Source of the DNA: Lutibacter sp.
Lineage (GTDB): Bacteria > Bacteroidota > Bacteroidia > Flavobacteriales > Flavobacteriaceae
Length of the DNA stretch: 40,332 nt
Assembly: GCA_021647265.1 (NCBI GenBank)
Contig: JAKIVA010000025.1
Coordinates: forward strand, 1 to 40,332
Direction of reading: 5' to 3'
Below are positions 1-7,677 of the stretch, piece by piece. Below the pieces are notes generated by a model that was not told the DNA's origin, made no database searches, and saw only the letters and a list, made by a program, of their open reading frames with translations. Positions within the stretch are counted from its first letter, which is position 1; each line of letters opens with the position of its first letter. The position numbers and the translations under genes are program-made.

Positions 1-221
1 TTAAAGAAAGGTGAATCTTCTAGAGTATCAGAAACAAGATCTAAATAAATTAAGTGTTTATCACTATCAAGTGAAAGTAAATTTTCAGTTATTTCTTCTT
101 TTAGTTGTTCACATAAATTCACAATATTGTAATTGTAAAAATAGTAGAAATTATATTCTTTAGTTAAGAGTTCATACTTAGAAATTTTATAACTAAACTC
201 ATTTAGAATGGTTTGATTCAT
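1..221 (-). CDS. Partial gene of unknown function, runs off the left edge
   Basis: An open frame starts at an ATG at 219-221 and stays open for 73 codons to the window edge, so the C-terminus is missing. The visible part is rich in Asn, Tyr, Leu and acidic residues with no recognisable motif, signal peptide or membrane segment. It lies 40 bases downstream of the integrase on the same strand. The 17 bases over its start (ttcatagcttaattttt on the plus strand) are identical to those over the integrase start, so the two share a translation-initiation context. It is probably a cargo or accessory gene of the same integrated element. Function unknown. Confidence 0.55.
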   Translation of the reverse strand, partial: MNQTILNEFSYKISKYELLTKEYNFYYFYNYNIVNLCEQLKEEITENLLSLDSDKHLIYLDLVSDTLEDSPFF

Positions 222-261
222 AGCTTAATTTTTTTATAAAAGTAGAAATAATATTTAAAAA

Positions 262-1569
262 TCACACATTAAAAAATCCACTTTTAACAATGTGTGATGC
301 TCGTTCTTCATCTTTGATACGTATATACTTGTAAAATTCTTTCTCTGTACTATGACCAGAAAACAACATAATATCAAATACATTCATCCCTGCTTTATAC
401 TTATTTGTACAAAAACTTCTACGAGCTGTATGAGTTTTAATTAGGTTGTATTTTGGAATCATTTTAGTAATTAACTTACCTCCTTTTGTGTATTCACATT
501 TTATGAGTTCATTAAATTCTAACTCAAAACCAATATCCTTTATATGTAAATTAATATACTGCTCTTTTAAAGCTGGTGGAGGGTTACCATTATATCTATT
601 CATAATTACCCTCATTTCTTTTGTTATAGGACAATAAATAATTTTACCTTTTTTACGATTTTTTTGTTGTACAAACTTAAAATATTGAATACCCTCTTTT
701 GTAATAATATCATTTGAAGTTAGATTATTATAATCGCTAACGCGCTGACCGGTATAACAGCCCATTAAAAAAACGTCTCTTACGTGTTCTAAGATTGGTA
801 ATTTAGAATAGTCTTTTTTGAATAATGATTCAATTTCTGAATCATTTAAATAAATTTGTGTTGTTATTTCTTTTTCAACTTTGAAATCTTTGCTTTTAAA
901 TTTCAAGCTCTTTGTATAATTTTCAATAAAAGCATAATTAAGAAAACTCTTTAAGGTTTTTATATGCTTACCAATTGTATTCAAAGAGTATTTTTCTTTT
1001 TCTAAAAATGCTTTAAAACTATTATAAAATGTAATATCAATAGTTTCAAAAGTCAATTTTACATTGGTTTCTTTTTCGTACTTCTCTAAAATAGTTATCG
1101 CTTGTTTATAGACTCTTTTAGTTACTGGGGCAATGGAAGTGCCTTTATCATCAATAAACTTGTTACAGACGTCAAAAAAGGTTAATTTCTTAGTGGTTTC
1201 ATCTTCTCTTACTGACTTTTTACGAATGATAATATCAAGTTCATCCTTTAGCATAGAATTTGTAATTGCATCGCCATATTGAGCATACAAAACTCTATAT
1301 CTCTTTAAAAAATTATCTTCATACTCATTTAGAAAATCGTTTACCTCATCTTTATTAAGTATGGAACTAATGTTTTTAATGCGTTGCTTTTTTAAATCCC
1401 AATGCGCATAACAACTTTTAAAACCAATAGAATATTTAAATCGTTTGTTACCGTAGGTAAAAAACAAATAGATTAAACTCTGTTTTGTTTTATTTTTTTC
1501 TAGTAAATTTAATGAATCTTTAAAGGCATACCTTACCGAGCCTTTCGACCTTTGGATTTGTGTTTTCAT
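262..1569 (-). CDS. Tyrosine-type site-specific recombinase (integrase)
   Basis: A 435-residue phage/ICE-type tyrosine recombinase that would cut and rejoin DNA at an attachment site. The first ~100 residues match the arm-binding part of Bacteroidetes integrases, residues ~125-220 the SAM-like core-binding domain, and ~240-425 the catalytic domain. Visible catalytic residues are Arg276 (CYTGQR), His380 and Arg383 (HTARRSF), His406 (SGH) and the nucleophile Tyr415 (KYIR). The length is usual for the Bacteroidetes family and nothing looks broken. The gene lies just left of a terminator and points away from the conserved chromosomal genes, so the mobile element extends to the left, out of the window. 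The target site is not identifiable here; no tRNA gene was seen beside it. Confidence 0.93.
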   Translation of the reverse strand: MKTQIQRSKGSVRYAFKDSLNLLEKNKTKQSLIYLFFTYGNKRFKYSIGFKSCYAHWDLKKQRIKNISSILNKDEVNDFLNEYEDNFLKRYRVLYAQYGDAITNSMLKDELDIIIRKKSVREDETTKKLTFFDVCNKFIDDKGTSIAPVTKRVYKQAITILEKYEKETNVKLTFETIDITFYNSFKAFLEKEKYSLNTIGKHIKTLKSFLNYAFIENYTKSLKFKSKDFKVEKEITTQIYLNDSEIESLFKKDYSKLPILEHVRDVFLMGCYTGQRVSDYNNLTSNDIITKEGIQYFKFVQQKNRKKGKIIYCPITKEMRVIMNRYNGNPPPALKEQYINLHIKDIGFELEFNELIKCEYTKGGKLITKMIPKYNLIKTHTARRSFCTNKYKAGMNVFDIMLFSGHSTEKEFYKYIRIKDEERASHIVKSGFFNV

Positions 1570-1600
1570 AGCTTAATTTTTCACTATAAATATACGAAAA

Positions 1601-1624
1601 AGGGTACAAAATAGGGTGCAAATT
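1601..1624. repeat. Two abutting 12-bp direct repeats upstream of the integrase
   Basis: Two head-to-tail copies of AGGGTRCAAAWT (1601-1612 and 1613-1624, 10 of 12 identical) lie 32 bases upstream of the integrase start. Short direct repeats in this place are often recombinase arm sites or excisionase/repressor sites; here that is inference only. Confidence 0.4.
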
Positions 1625-1762
1625 TAATCGAACTTATTAACAATCTATCGGAGCGTATCGGTAGAGAAATATTGTAATTCCCCTATTTTATAAAGGCTGT
1701 AGAGGTTTTTTATATTTTATAAAATCTTGCAAATAGGATAAAAAAGGTACTGGAGGTACCAC

Positions 1763-1792
1763 AAAAAACCCGAACAGTTGTTCGGGTTTTTT
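1763..1792. terminator. Intrinsic terminator, usable in both directions
   Basis: A 13-bp perfect stem (1763-1775 with 1780-1792, loop agtt) carries an A-run on one side and a T-run on the other. It lies 15 bases beyond the stop of the minus-strand gene at 1808-2095 and insulates it from the integrase. A separate small palindrome, GGTAC-tggag-GTACC, sits just left at 1746-1760. Confidence 0.85.
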
Positions 1793-1807
1793 ATTTAAAA
1801 TTTGCTA

Positions 1808-2095
1808 TTATAAATCAATCTCTAAATCTACGTCGTCTATTTTTATATCATCTACAATTTCAGGAGGCAGTATTTCCTCTTCTTCATGACTTTCCATACT
1901 ATCTACCAACTCATCACTTATCTTTACTAAGTATATAGCATCATTTGTTGAAACTTCAACAGCTTCAATATATTTCCCTTTGTGATTTGTAAATTTAATA
2001 ATATCTCTTATACCATATCCATCAGGAAATTTTTCGACTAGTAAATCCAAGATTTCAGGAGTTAATTTTTTATAATCTACAATTATTCTGTTCAA
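1808..2095 (-). CDS. Conserved flavobacterial hypothetical protein, acidic C-terminus
   Basis: A 95-residue protein with no signal peptide or membrane segment. It begins NRIIVDYKKLTPEILDLLVE and ends in a strongly acidic tail (EEEE, several DD and DI steps). It resembles a small protein commonly found beside the RluB-type pseudouridine synthase in Flavobacteriaceae; its function is unknown. The start is a TTG at 2093-2095, with no in-frame ATG that keeps the conserved N-terminus. A -7-like TATATTTG lies at 2127-2134 on the minus strand. It is followed by a strong terminator. Confidence 0.75.
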   Translation of the reverse strand: MNRIIVDYKKLTPEILDLLVEKFPDGYGIRDIIKFTNHKGKYIEAVEVSTNDAIYLVKISDELVDSMESHEEEEILPPEIVDDIKIDDVDLEIDL

Positions 2096-2250
2096 AGCAA
2101 ATTGGTTTTAATAAATATTATAAGTTCAAATATAAAAAAAAATATTAATCAATACTTATTTATGAATTCAAAGTTAAATACAATATAACTACTTACAAAA
2201 TAACACTTTAAACATTATAAAACTAAAAAACACATAATTTACTAACTAAA

Positions 2251-3165
2251 TTAAAGCATTTTCAATGTGTTTATTTCCATTTCTGTTAAATGCCTCCAAT
2301 GACCTCTTGGCAAATCTTTTTTTGTTAAACCCGCAAAAATTACACGGTCTAGCTTAATTACACTGTAATTAAAATGTTCAAAAATTCTTCGTACAATCCT
2401 ATTTCTTCCCGAATGAATTTTAACTCCTACTTCACTTTTAGGCTGGTTAATTATATATGAAATTTCATCAACCAAAACTCTTTTATCGTCCAATATAAAT
2501 CCTTCTGCAATTTTTTGCAGATCACGCATTGACAGTTTTTTATCAAGTGAAGCATGATATAATTTTTGAATATTATGTTTAGGGTGTGTTAATTTTTTTG
2601 CCAATTCCCCATCATTCGTAAACAGCAATAACCCTGTGGTATTTCTATCTAATCTACCAACTGGATAAATACGTTCTTTTGAAGCGTTTGCTACTAGTTC
2701 CATAACAGTTTTACGCCCTCTATCATCATCCATTGTTGTTATAAAATTCTTGGGCTTATTTAGCAATACATAGCGTTTCTTTTCTGGACTTATTAAACTT
2801 CCATCAAACCGAACTTCATCAGTAGGTGAAACTTGAAACCCCATTTCAGTTATTATTTTACCATTTACTGAAGCACTCCCCGATTTTATATAAACATCTG
2901 CCTCTCTACGAGAACAAATACCTGAATTAGAAATATATTTGTTTAAACGAATTGTTTCCTTATTTGAAGTGTTTGAAGTATTTTTCGATTGTTTTATAGT
3001 TGCTGTATTTCCCTTTTCAGAAGGAACCCTTTTTTTCCTTGAAATAGATTTATCTTCAAAATTTTTAGAAAATTTCTTTTTATCATTAAACTTTTTAGCT
3101 GAACTATATTGAGAAGTTTTTTTATGCTGTTGTCGTCCTCTCGACGATTTTTTACCTGAATTCAT
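2251..3165 (-). CDS. rluB: 23S rRNA pseudouridine synthase, RsuA/RluB family
   Basis: A 304-residue RNA-modifying enzyme that isomerises a uridine in 23S rRNA. Residues 1-70 are a Lys/Ser/Arg-rich, low-complexity extension typical of Bacteroidetes members and absent from E. coli RluB. Residues ~72-120 form an S4 RNA-binding domain (LNKYISNSGICSRREAD). The catalytic motif GRLDRNTTGLL places the nucleophile at Asp173, and GRNRIVRRIFEHF near 255 is the family's C-terminal motif. A -7 candidate TACTTTTG lies just upstream (3182-3189). The exact target uridine (RluB versus RluE/RluF type) cannot be told from sequence; RluB-like is the usual assignment in this phylum. Confidence 0.88.
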   Translation of the reverse strand: MNSGKKSSRGRQQHKKTSQYSSAKKFNDKKKFSKNFEDKSISRKKRVPSEKGNTATIKQSKNTSNTSNKETIRLNKYISNSGICSRREADVYIKSGSASVNGKIITEMGFQVSPTDEVRFDGSLISPEKKRYVLLNKPKNFITTMDDDRGRKTVMELVANASKERIYPVGRLDRNTTGLLLFTNDGELAKKLTHPKHNIQKLYHASLDKKLSMRDLQKIAEGFILDDKRVLVDEISYIINQPKSEVGVKIHSGRNRIVRRIFEHFNYSVIKLDRVIFAGLTKKDLPRGHWRHLTEMEINTLKML

Positions 3166-3181
3166 TTTTTGTTATTTTTTG

Positions 3182-3189
3182 CAAAAGTA
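3182..3189 (-). promoter_or_regulatory. Candidate -7 element of the pseudouridine synthase gene
   Basis: TACTTTTG on the minus strand matches the Bacteroidetes TAnnTTTG consensus and ends 17 bases before the rluB ATG. No clear -33 TTG is present at the usual distance. Confidence 0.4.
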
Positions 3190-3222
3190 GTTTATTCAAC
3201 TGACACTTAAATAAATATTCAC

Positions 3223-4158
3223 CTATTTAAGTAGTATTTTATTAATTATTACTGAATAGTCTATAAGTGCCAGACTAAAAACTCCTGCAACAATCAATAA
3301 TTTTAAAACTAAATGCAGTAGTACGTAATTACGCTTACTGTGGCTTAACCACAATACAACTACAAAAGCTAAAAGAACAACGGTACTTGTATAAAAAAAA
3401 TATTTCATTCCTCCAATTTCAGGGTACTTCAGTAAAAAATAAACTGGATTTAGAGTTAAAACAGCCAAAAGGCTAATAAGTATTTTTGTGAAATACTCAC
3501 CATATTTTACGGGTATGGTTTGATAATTATGTACAAAATCTCCTTTTATTTTTTCCAAATCTTTTATCAATTCTCGTATCAATAAAATAAAAAATAAAAA
3601 TGCTGCATGTGTGAAAATTATCTCCGAAAAATTTTTATAGTATACAAAAATAGCAAAGAAGGGCAGTAAGGCAAGAATTGCCGCAGAAAATAAGCCTGTT
3701 AAAGGGTATCTTTTTAACTTATGCGAGTACAGCCAAATTAAAAATATATATACAGAAAAGAACAAGGCTGCTCTCCAAGAAACCAATAAGGCTATTAAAA
3801 CACCTATAAAGTTAAACAAAAAATAGATTGTTAATTTTGTTTTTTGATCTACAATGTTATCAATTTTAGCTTTTACAGGCCTGTTTATTTTATCTGTTTC
3901 AGCATCGTAAAAATTATTTATGATATACCCCGATGCAATTACACAGGCTGTTGAAAGCACTATAAAATATAAGTTTATATCAAGTAAAACGTATCGCAAT
4001 GATTTTTCAGGAGAAAAAATAAATATAGAAGCTAAATATTGGGCTATAACTATTAACAATATATTATAACCTCTTACCACAGAAAATAAACTCAACACTT
4101 TTATATAAAAAGGAGCCTTCTTTTTGCTATTATTTTTTGAAATCTCTAGTAAATCCAT
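3223..4158 (-). CDS. UbiA-superfamily prenyltransferase (GGGP geranylgeranyltransferase-like)
   Basis: A 311-residue integral membrane prenyltransferase with about eight or nine hydrophobic segments. The two Asp-rich, Mg2+-diphosphate-binding motifs are visible: NNFYDAETDKINRP at residues 81-94 (Asp85, Asp89) and DLEKIKGD near residue 200. It would move a polyprenyl group from its diphosphate to an acceptor in the inner membrane. Flavobacterial members are usually annotated geranylgeranylglycerol-phosphate geranylgeranyltransferase, but the real acceptor is not established. Lying 58 bases downstream of mevalonate kinase on the same strand, it fits an isoprenoid-use role at the end of the mevalonate operon. 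Confidence 0.8.
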   Translation of the reverse strand: MDLLEISKNNSKKKAPFYIKVLSLFSVVRGYNILLIVIAQYLASIFIFSPEKSLRYVLLDINLYFIVLSTACVIASGYIINNFYDAETDKINRPVKAKIDNIVDQKTKLTIYFLFNFIGVLIALLVSWRAALFFSVYIFLIWLYSHKLKRYPLTGLFSAAILALLPFFAIFVYYKNFSEIIFTHAAFLFFILLIRELIKDLEKIKGDFVHNYQTIPVKYGEYFTKILISLLAVLTLNPVYFLLKYPEIGGMKYFFYTSTVVLLAFVVVLWLSHSKRNYVLLHLVLKLLIVAGVFSLALIDYSVIINKILLK

Positions 4159-4216
4159 GTAAACAAGATCTTATTTACCAATTCTTTTAAGAATTACTTA
4201 TTAAAATTTAATTGAT

Positions 4217-5143
4217 TTAAAATCTATAAACCAACTCTAATTTATAATCTTTTAAGATAGCTTTTGTTTTAATATAATCTTCTGTAAAGCCAAGAATGTA
4301 ACCTCCACCACCTGAACCACAAAGTTTCAAATAATAATCGTTCGAATCAATTCCTTTTTGCCAAACGTTGTGAAATGTTTGAGGAATCATTGGTTTAAAA
4401 TTTTCAAGTACTACTTTAGATAGTTGTTTTACATTGCCAAACAACGATTTTACATTACCGTGTAAAAAATCGTCAATACAAGCATCGGTATATTTTGCAA
4501 AATCTTCATTTAACATTTTTCTAAACCCTTCATTTTTCATTTTATTCATAAAAATGGTTACCATAGGTTCTGTTTCACCTGTCATTTCAGAATCTAATAA
4601 AAACACAGCTCCTTTGCCTTCTTTTTGAGATGGAATTCCGGTAGGTTCTAAATTATCTTTTGAATTGATTAATATTGGCAAGCTTAAGTATGAATTTAAC
4701 GGATCTAAACCAGAACTTTTCCCATGAAAATACGATTCCATAAAAGAAAAAATATGTTTTAGTTTAAGTAATTTTTCACGTGTTAAATTTTCTAAAACTG
4801 TAATTTTCCCATTGGCATATTTATCATAAATTGAAGCTACCAAAGCACCTGAACTTCCAACACCGTACCCTTGTGGAATACTAGAATCAAAATACATTCC
4901 TTCCTCTAAATCTGCCTTAAAATCTTGTAATCTCAGAGAAACCAACTCTTGATTTGAGTTCTCAAGATATTCATAAAAATTTTGTAATTTTTTATTTGAT
5001 TTTTTTACTTCTTCAGTTAAAATGTCTGCTTTTTTTAAGGCACCTTGATAACTATTATAGGGTATTGCTAACCCTTTTGAGTCTTTAATAATTCCATATT
5101 CACCGAATAATAAAATTTTAGCGTAAAAAAGTGGTCCTTTCAT
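4217..5143 (-). CDS. mvk: Mevalonate kinase (GHMP kinase family)
   Basis: A 308-residue cytoplasmic kinase that would phosphorylate mevalonate to 5-phosphomevalonate. GHMP motif 1 is AKILLFGEYGII near residues 8-19, the ATP-binding loop is PQGYGVGSSGALVAS at 90-104, and the C-terminal glycine motif CGSGGGGYILG is near 275-285. The length is normal for the family. It lies downstream of mvaD on the same strand, but an inserted S23-type element (5158-5554) separates the two, so it may rely on read-through. The assignment as mevalonate kinase rather than another GHMP kinase rests on the FGEYGI motif and the neighbours. Confidence 0.85.
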   Translation of the reverse strand: MKGPLFYAKILLFGEYGIIKDSKGLAIPYNSYQGALKKADILTEEVKKSNKKLQNFYEYLENSNQELVSLRLQDFKADLEEGMYFDSSIPQGYGVGSSGALVASIYDKYANGKITVLENLTREKLLKLKHIFSFMESYFHGKSSGLDPLNSYLSLPILINSKDNLEPTGIPSQKEGKGAVFLLDSEMTGETEPMVTIFMNKMKNEGFRKMLNEDFAKYTDACIDDFLHGNVKSLFGNVKQLSKVVLENFKPMIPQTFHNVWQKGIDSNDYYLKLCGSGGGGYILGFTEDYIKTKAILKDYKLELVYRF

Positions 5144-5157
5144 AGTTTTCTCTAATT

Positions 5158-5554
5158 GATAATTGACAATTAAAAATTGGCAATTATTTACCTTTTGAGG
5201 TTTTTAATATACTAACTAATAACTTTAAAAGTTCTTTAATATTTTCTTGAATACTTACATATTCTGTTTCACCCAAATAATCCGTTTCTTTTAATAAATC
5301 TAGCCAATATTCTGTTTCATTTGCTTCTTTTAATGCAATTGATAATTTATGAATAAAATCAGCTTTACTCTCCGCATGTTCAGATTCTCTTACATTCGCT
5401 CCAACACTTATACCAGATCTTAACAATTGTTTAGAAATAACAAACTCCTTTTTCTCTAAAGTCAAAAACTTATACAAATTAACAATTCTTACAGAAAACA
5501 AAAACTTTTAGTTTTAATAACATTTTCCTTTTTCATTTTCAATTGTTAATTATC
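5158..5554. mobile_element. Small inverted-repeat element carrying an S23/four-helix-bundle gene
   Basis: The S23-type gene is bracketed by 14-bp inverted repeats GATAATTRACAATT (5158-5171 and, inverted, 5541-5554), matching at 13 of 14 positions. The right repeat covers the last codons and stop of mvaD. This looks like a ~400-bp unit inserted between mvaD and mvk. S23 proteins are known from intervening sequences within 23S rRNA genes; mobility here is inferred. Confidence 0.5.
5184..5536 (-). pseudogene. Four-helix-bundle (S23 / 23S rRNA intervening-sequence) protein, frameshifted
   Basis: The family (about 118 residues) has the pattern MKKENV..TKSF.F...V.LYKFL..EKKEFV.SKQLLRSGTS.GANV.E. 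Here an ATG at 5534-5536 encodes MKKENVIKTKSF and then hits a stop after three more codons. The rest of the protein (FSVRIVNLYKFL to TSKGK, including QLLRSGISVGANVRESEHA) is in another frame, open from 5504 to 5184. Adding one T to the T-runs at about 5495-5504 restores a full-length 117-residue protein. The only in-frame start for the downstream part is a TTG that would delete the conserved N-terminus. It is therefore probably a broken gene, or a homopolymer sequencing error. Confidence 0.7.
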
Positions 5555-6718
5555 CTTTTTCAATTGCTTAGCTCCTAGACCTATTCTATCGCAAATATAG
5601 TGATTTTCTTGACAATATTGAATTAACTCATCTATTATAAAATTGTGAACAATCTCTTTTTCTCTCTCAGGGAAAAGCACGTGAACATTTGCACCTGCAT
5701 CTAAAGTAAAGCATATATTTGAGTTAGTTTCTGCTCTAAATTTCCAAATTTTATTGATAATTTTTAGTGTATTTGGCTTCATCAACATAAAATACGGATT
5801 GCTAGTCATCATCATTGCATGCAATGTCAACGCTTCACTTTCTACAAGTGTAATAAACTCCTTTAAATTTCCATTTTGAAAAATTTTTGACAATTTTAAT
5901 ATATTTTTATTTGCTTGTAAAAAACGTTGTTCTGCAAACGGATGATTATTCATTAATTGATGGCCTACAGTACTTGAAACCTGTTTCTCACCCTCATCAA
6001 CCAGCAAAATTGTATCGTGATAGTTTTTAAAATTTACATGAATTTCACCTGGGAATTTTATTCCAAATAAATCGGAACTGCCTTTAATTTCTTTATGTTT
6101 TCCCCAAACAACTACAGACCCTTCAATACTTCTGCAAGCACTTCCCGAACCTAATCGTGCTAAAAAAGATGCTTTTTTATTAAAATATGCATCCGTCATT
6201 TCAACTTCATTTCCACTCCGCTCAGTAATCAATTTCTCCAAGCTCATAACACAAAGTGCCAATGCACTCATACCACTTGCTGAAGATGCAATTCCACTGC
6301 TGTGCGGAAAAGAATTTCTAGATTTTATTATAAATTTATACTCTTTTAAAAATGGCACGTATTTTTCAATTCTTTCAAAGAATTTTTGAATTTTAGGTTT
6401 GAAACCCTCTTTTTTCTCTCCTTCAAAATAGATTTCAAAATTAAATTTTTGGTGATTGAGCGGAGTCGAAATCAATTTATTCTGATTATGGCTTCGACTT
6501 CGCTCAGCCACCATTTGCTTTTTTAGTTTGTATTCCAACGTTGTTAGTGTAAAACAAGCATCTAACGTAAAACTGATGGAAGGATTTTTAGGGATTTGCG
6601 GCTCTTGTTTCCCCCAATATTTTACCAACGCAATATTACTTGGCGTTTTCCAAGTTACACTTCCGTTTGTAATTTTTTGAACATTCTCTTTCTTAAAAAT
6701 AAAGTCGGTTTCAATCAA
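5546..6718 (-). CDS. mvaD: Diphosphomevalonate decarboxylase family protein with an in-frame palindrome insertion
   Basis: A GHMP-fold enzyme that decarboxylates diphosphomevalonate to isopentenyl diphosphate; the family also includes mevalonate 3,5-bisphosphate decarboxylases. Seen: PSNIALVKYWGK, PHSSGIASSASGMSALAL, GSGSACRSIEG (substrate Arg) and FTLDAGANVH (catalytic Asp). I prefer the TTG at 6718 (390 residues), because the ATG at 6751 lies upstream of a promoter motif and family members start at about the same place (..DFI..K). With the ATG the protein has 401 residues. About 24 residues between YKLKK and FNFEIYF (VAERSRSHNQ..LISTPLNHQ) are absent from the usual protein and are encoded by a palindrome pair at 6453-6510; the frame is kept. 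The last codons and stop lie in the terminal repeat of the neighbouring S23 element. Confidence 0.88.
   Translation of the reverse strand: MIETDFIFKKENVQKITNGSVTWKTPSNIALVKYWGKQEPQIPKNPSISFTLDACFTLTTLEYKLKKQMVAERSRSHNQNKLISTPLNHQKFNFEIYFEGEKKEGFKPKIQKFFERIEKYVPFLKEYKFIIKSRNSFPHSSGIASSASGMSALALCVMSLEKLITERSGNEVEMTDAYFNKKASFLARLGSGSACRSIEGSVVVWGKHKEIKGSSDLFGIKFPGEIHVNFKNYHDTILLVDEGEKQVSSTVGHQLMNNHPFAEQRFLQANKNILKLSKIFQNGNLKEFITLVESEALTLHAMMMTSNPYFMLMKPNTLKIINKIWKFRAETNSNICFTLDAGANVHVLFPEREKEIVHNFIIDELIQYCQENHYICDRIGLGAKQLKKDN
6453..6510. repeat. Pair of constant-loop palindromes in opposite orientation, inside mvaD
   Basis: Copy 1 (6453-6474) is TGATT-GAGCGGAGTCGA-AATCA. Copy 2 (6489-6510) is inverted and reads on the minus strand TGGCT-GAGCGAAGTCGA-AGCCA. 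Each is a 5-bp stem with a 12-base loop, and the two together form a larger inverted repeat. The differing stem bases change in pairs, so the hairpin is kept. Confidence 0.85.
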
Positions 6719-6733
6719 AGTGAAAATTTTGGT

Positions 6734-6764
6734 CAAAGATAAATTATTCATGTTATTAAGGCAA
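6734..6764 (-). promoter_or_regulatory. Promoter of mvaD (TTG-N20-TATCTTTG)
   Basis: On the minus strand a TTG (6764-6762), a 20-base spacer and TATCTTTG (6741-6734) match the Bacteroidetes -33/-7 consensus. The 15 bases AATAATTTATCTTTG are identical to those at the HMG-CoA reductase promoter. The expected transcript start near 6727 lies downstream of the ATG at 6751, which argues for the TTG start at 6718. Confidence 0.6.
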
Positions 6765-6836
6765 CAAAAGTTATGTATTCAAAATTAAACTTAGAAAAAC
6801 TAATATTTAATAAAACCTTCAAAAAAAGTCAATTTA

Positions 6837-6917
6837 CGTCAACCTGAACTAGTTTCAGGTTCTCATAATAATTAGAAATTAACTTAGTGAGATTCTGAAA
6901 CAAGCCCGCCTGCTGCC
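6837..6917. repeat. Dispersed palindromic repeat B, truncated copy
   Basis: It begins CGTCAACCTGAAC, carries the hairpin AACCTGA..TCAGGTT, then TGAGATTCTGAAACAAG and GCCTGCTGCC. The same order of blocks appears at 10221-10320, but the closing TTCAGAATGACA of that copy is missing here. It fills much of the 217-base gap between mvaD and the response regulator; nothing else was seen in that gap apart from the mvaD promoter. Confidence 0.65.
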
Positions 6918-6968
6918 TTTAGATTTGTAAAGTAAAGATTTTCTTAGTTTATCCTAAATACTTAAGAT

Positions 6969-7673
6969 TTAAACATTTTCCAATCTTGTAAGCACTTCTT
7001 TTTTATAACTTCTACTAATTGGAATTGCTTTGTTTTTTACTTCAATAAACTCATTGGTAAAAGAATTTATTTTAGAAATTGAAACAATATAAGAACGATG
7101 AATCCTCATAAAATCGTTTTTAGGAAGTTTTGCTTCAATATTTGTGATGGTTTCACGCGTAATAATTATTTTATCGCTTAAATGAATTTTAATATAGTCG
7201 CTAAAACTTTCAATATAGTTAATTTCAGAAAAATTAATTTTAATCATTTTTCTGTCTGAACGCACAAAAATAAAATTACTTTTCTCCTGAATTATTACTG
7301 AAGTATTTTCAACTTTAAAAGACATGTTTTCACCTAAAAATTTGTTAACCGCTTGCAACAATCGTTCAAAAGAAATTGGTTTTAACAAATAATCTATTGC
7401 TTGCAAATTAAATCCGTCCACAGCATATTCTCTATATGCAGTAGTAAAAATAACGTTGATATTCTTATTGATTGCTTTTGCAAAAGACAATCCTGAAATC
7501 TCTGGCATATTGATGTCTAAAAAAATTAAATCAATCTTATTCGCATTTATTTCATTAAACGCTTCAATGGCATTTTTACAGGAAGCAACAACAGTAATTG
7601 CATCTATTTTTTGCAAGTGATTTTCTAATATTTCACGTGCAATAGGTTCGTCATCAACAACAATACACTTCAT
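6969..7673 (-). CDS. LytTR-family response regulator
   Basis: A cytoplasmic DNA-binding response regulator. The N-terminal receiver domain (VVDDEP at the start, phospho-acceptor Asp in LIFLDINMPEISG at residue 53, Lys in YLLKPISF) is followed by a LytTR DNA-binding domain from about residue 135 (FVRSDRKMIKINFSEINYIES, then MRIHRSYIVSISKI). I chose the ATG at 7671-7673 (MKCIVVDDEP, 234 residues), which is the family's usual start. An ATG four codons earlier at 7685 would overlap the kinase gene by 8 bases. It is co-transcribed with, and surely partnered by, the upstream sensor kinase. Targets are unknown. Confidence 0.9.
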   Translation of the reverse strand: MKCIVVDDEPIAREILENHLQKIDAITVVASCKNAIEAFNEINANKIDLIFLDINMPEISGLSFAKAINKNINVIFTTAYREYAVDGFNLQAIDYLLKPISFERLLQAVNKFLGENMSFKVENTSVIIQEKSNFIFVRSDRKMIKINFSEINYIESFSDYIKIHLSDKIIITRETITNIEAKLPKNDFMRIHRSYIVSISKINSFTNEFIEVKNKAIPISRSYKKEVLTRLENV

Positions 7674-7677
7674 AATT

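Noticed and set aside
1746..1792. tRNA or tmRNA end serving as the integrase attachment site
   Set aside because: The GGTAC..GTACC palindrome and the terminator do not fold into a tRNA, and no cloverleaf was found in 1570-1807.
5184..5501. Intact 105-residue S23 protein starting at a TTG
   Set aside because: The start would delete the conserved N-terminus, which is present upstream in another frame, so a frameshift is the better reading.
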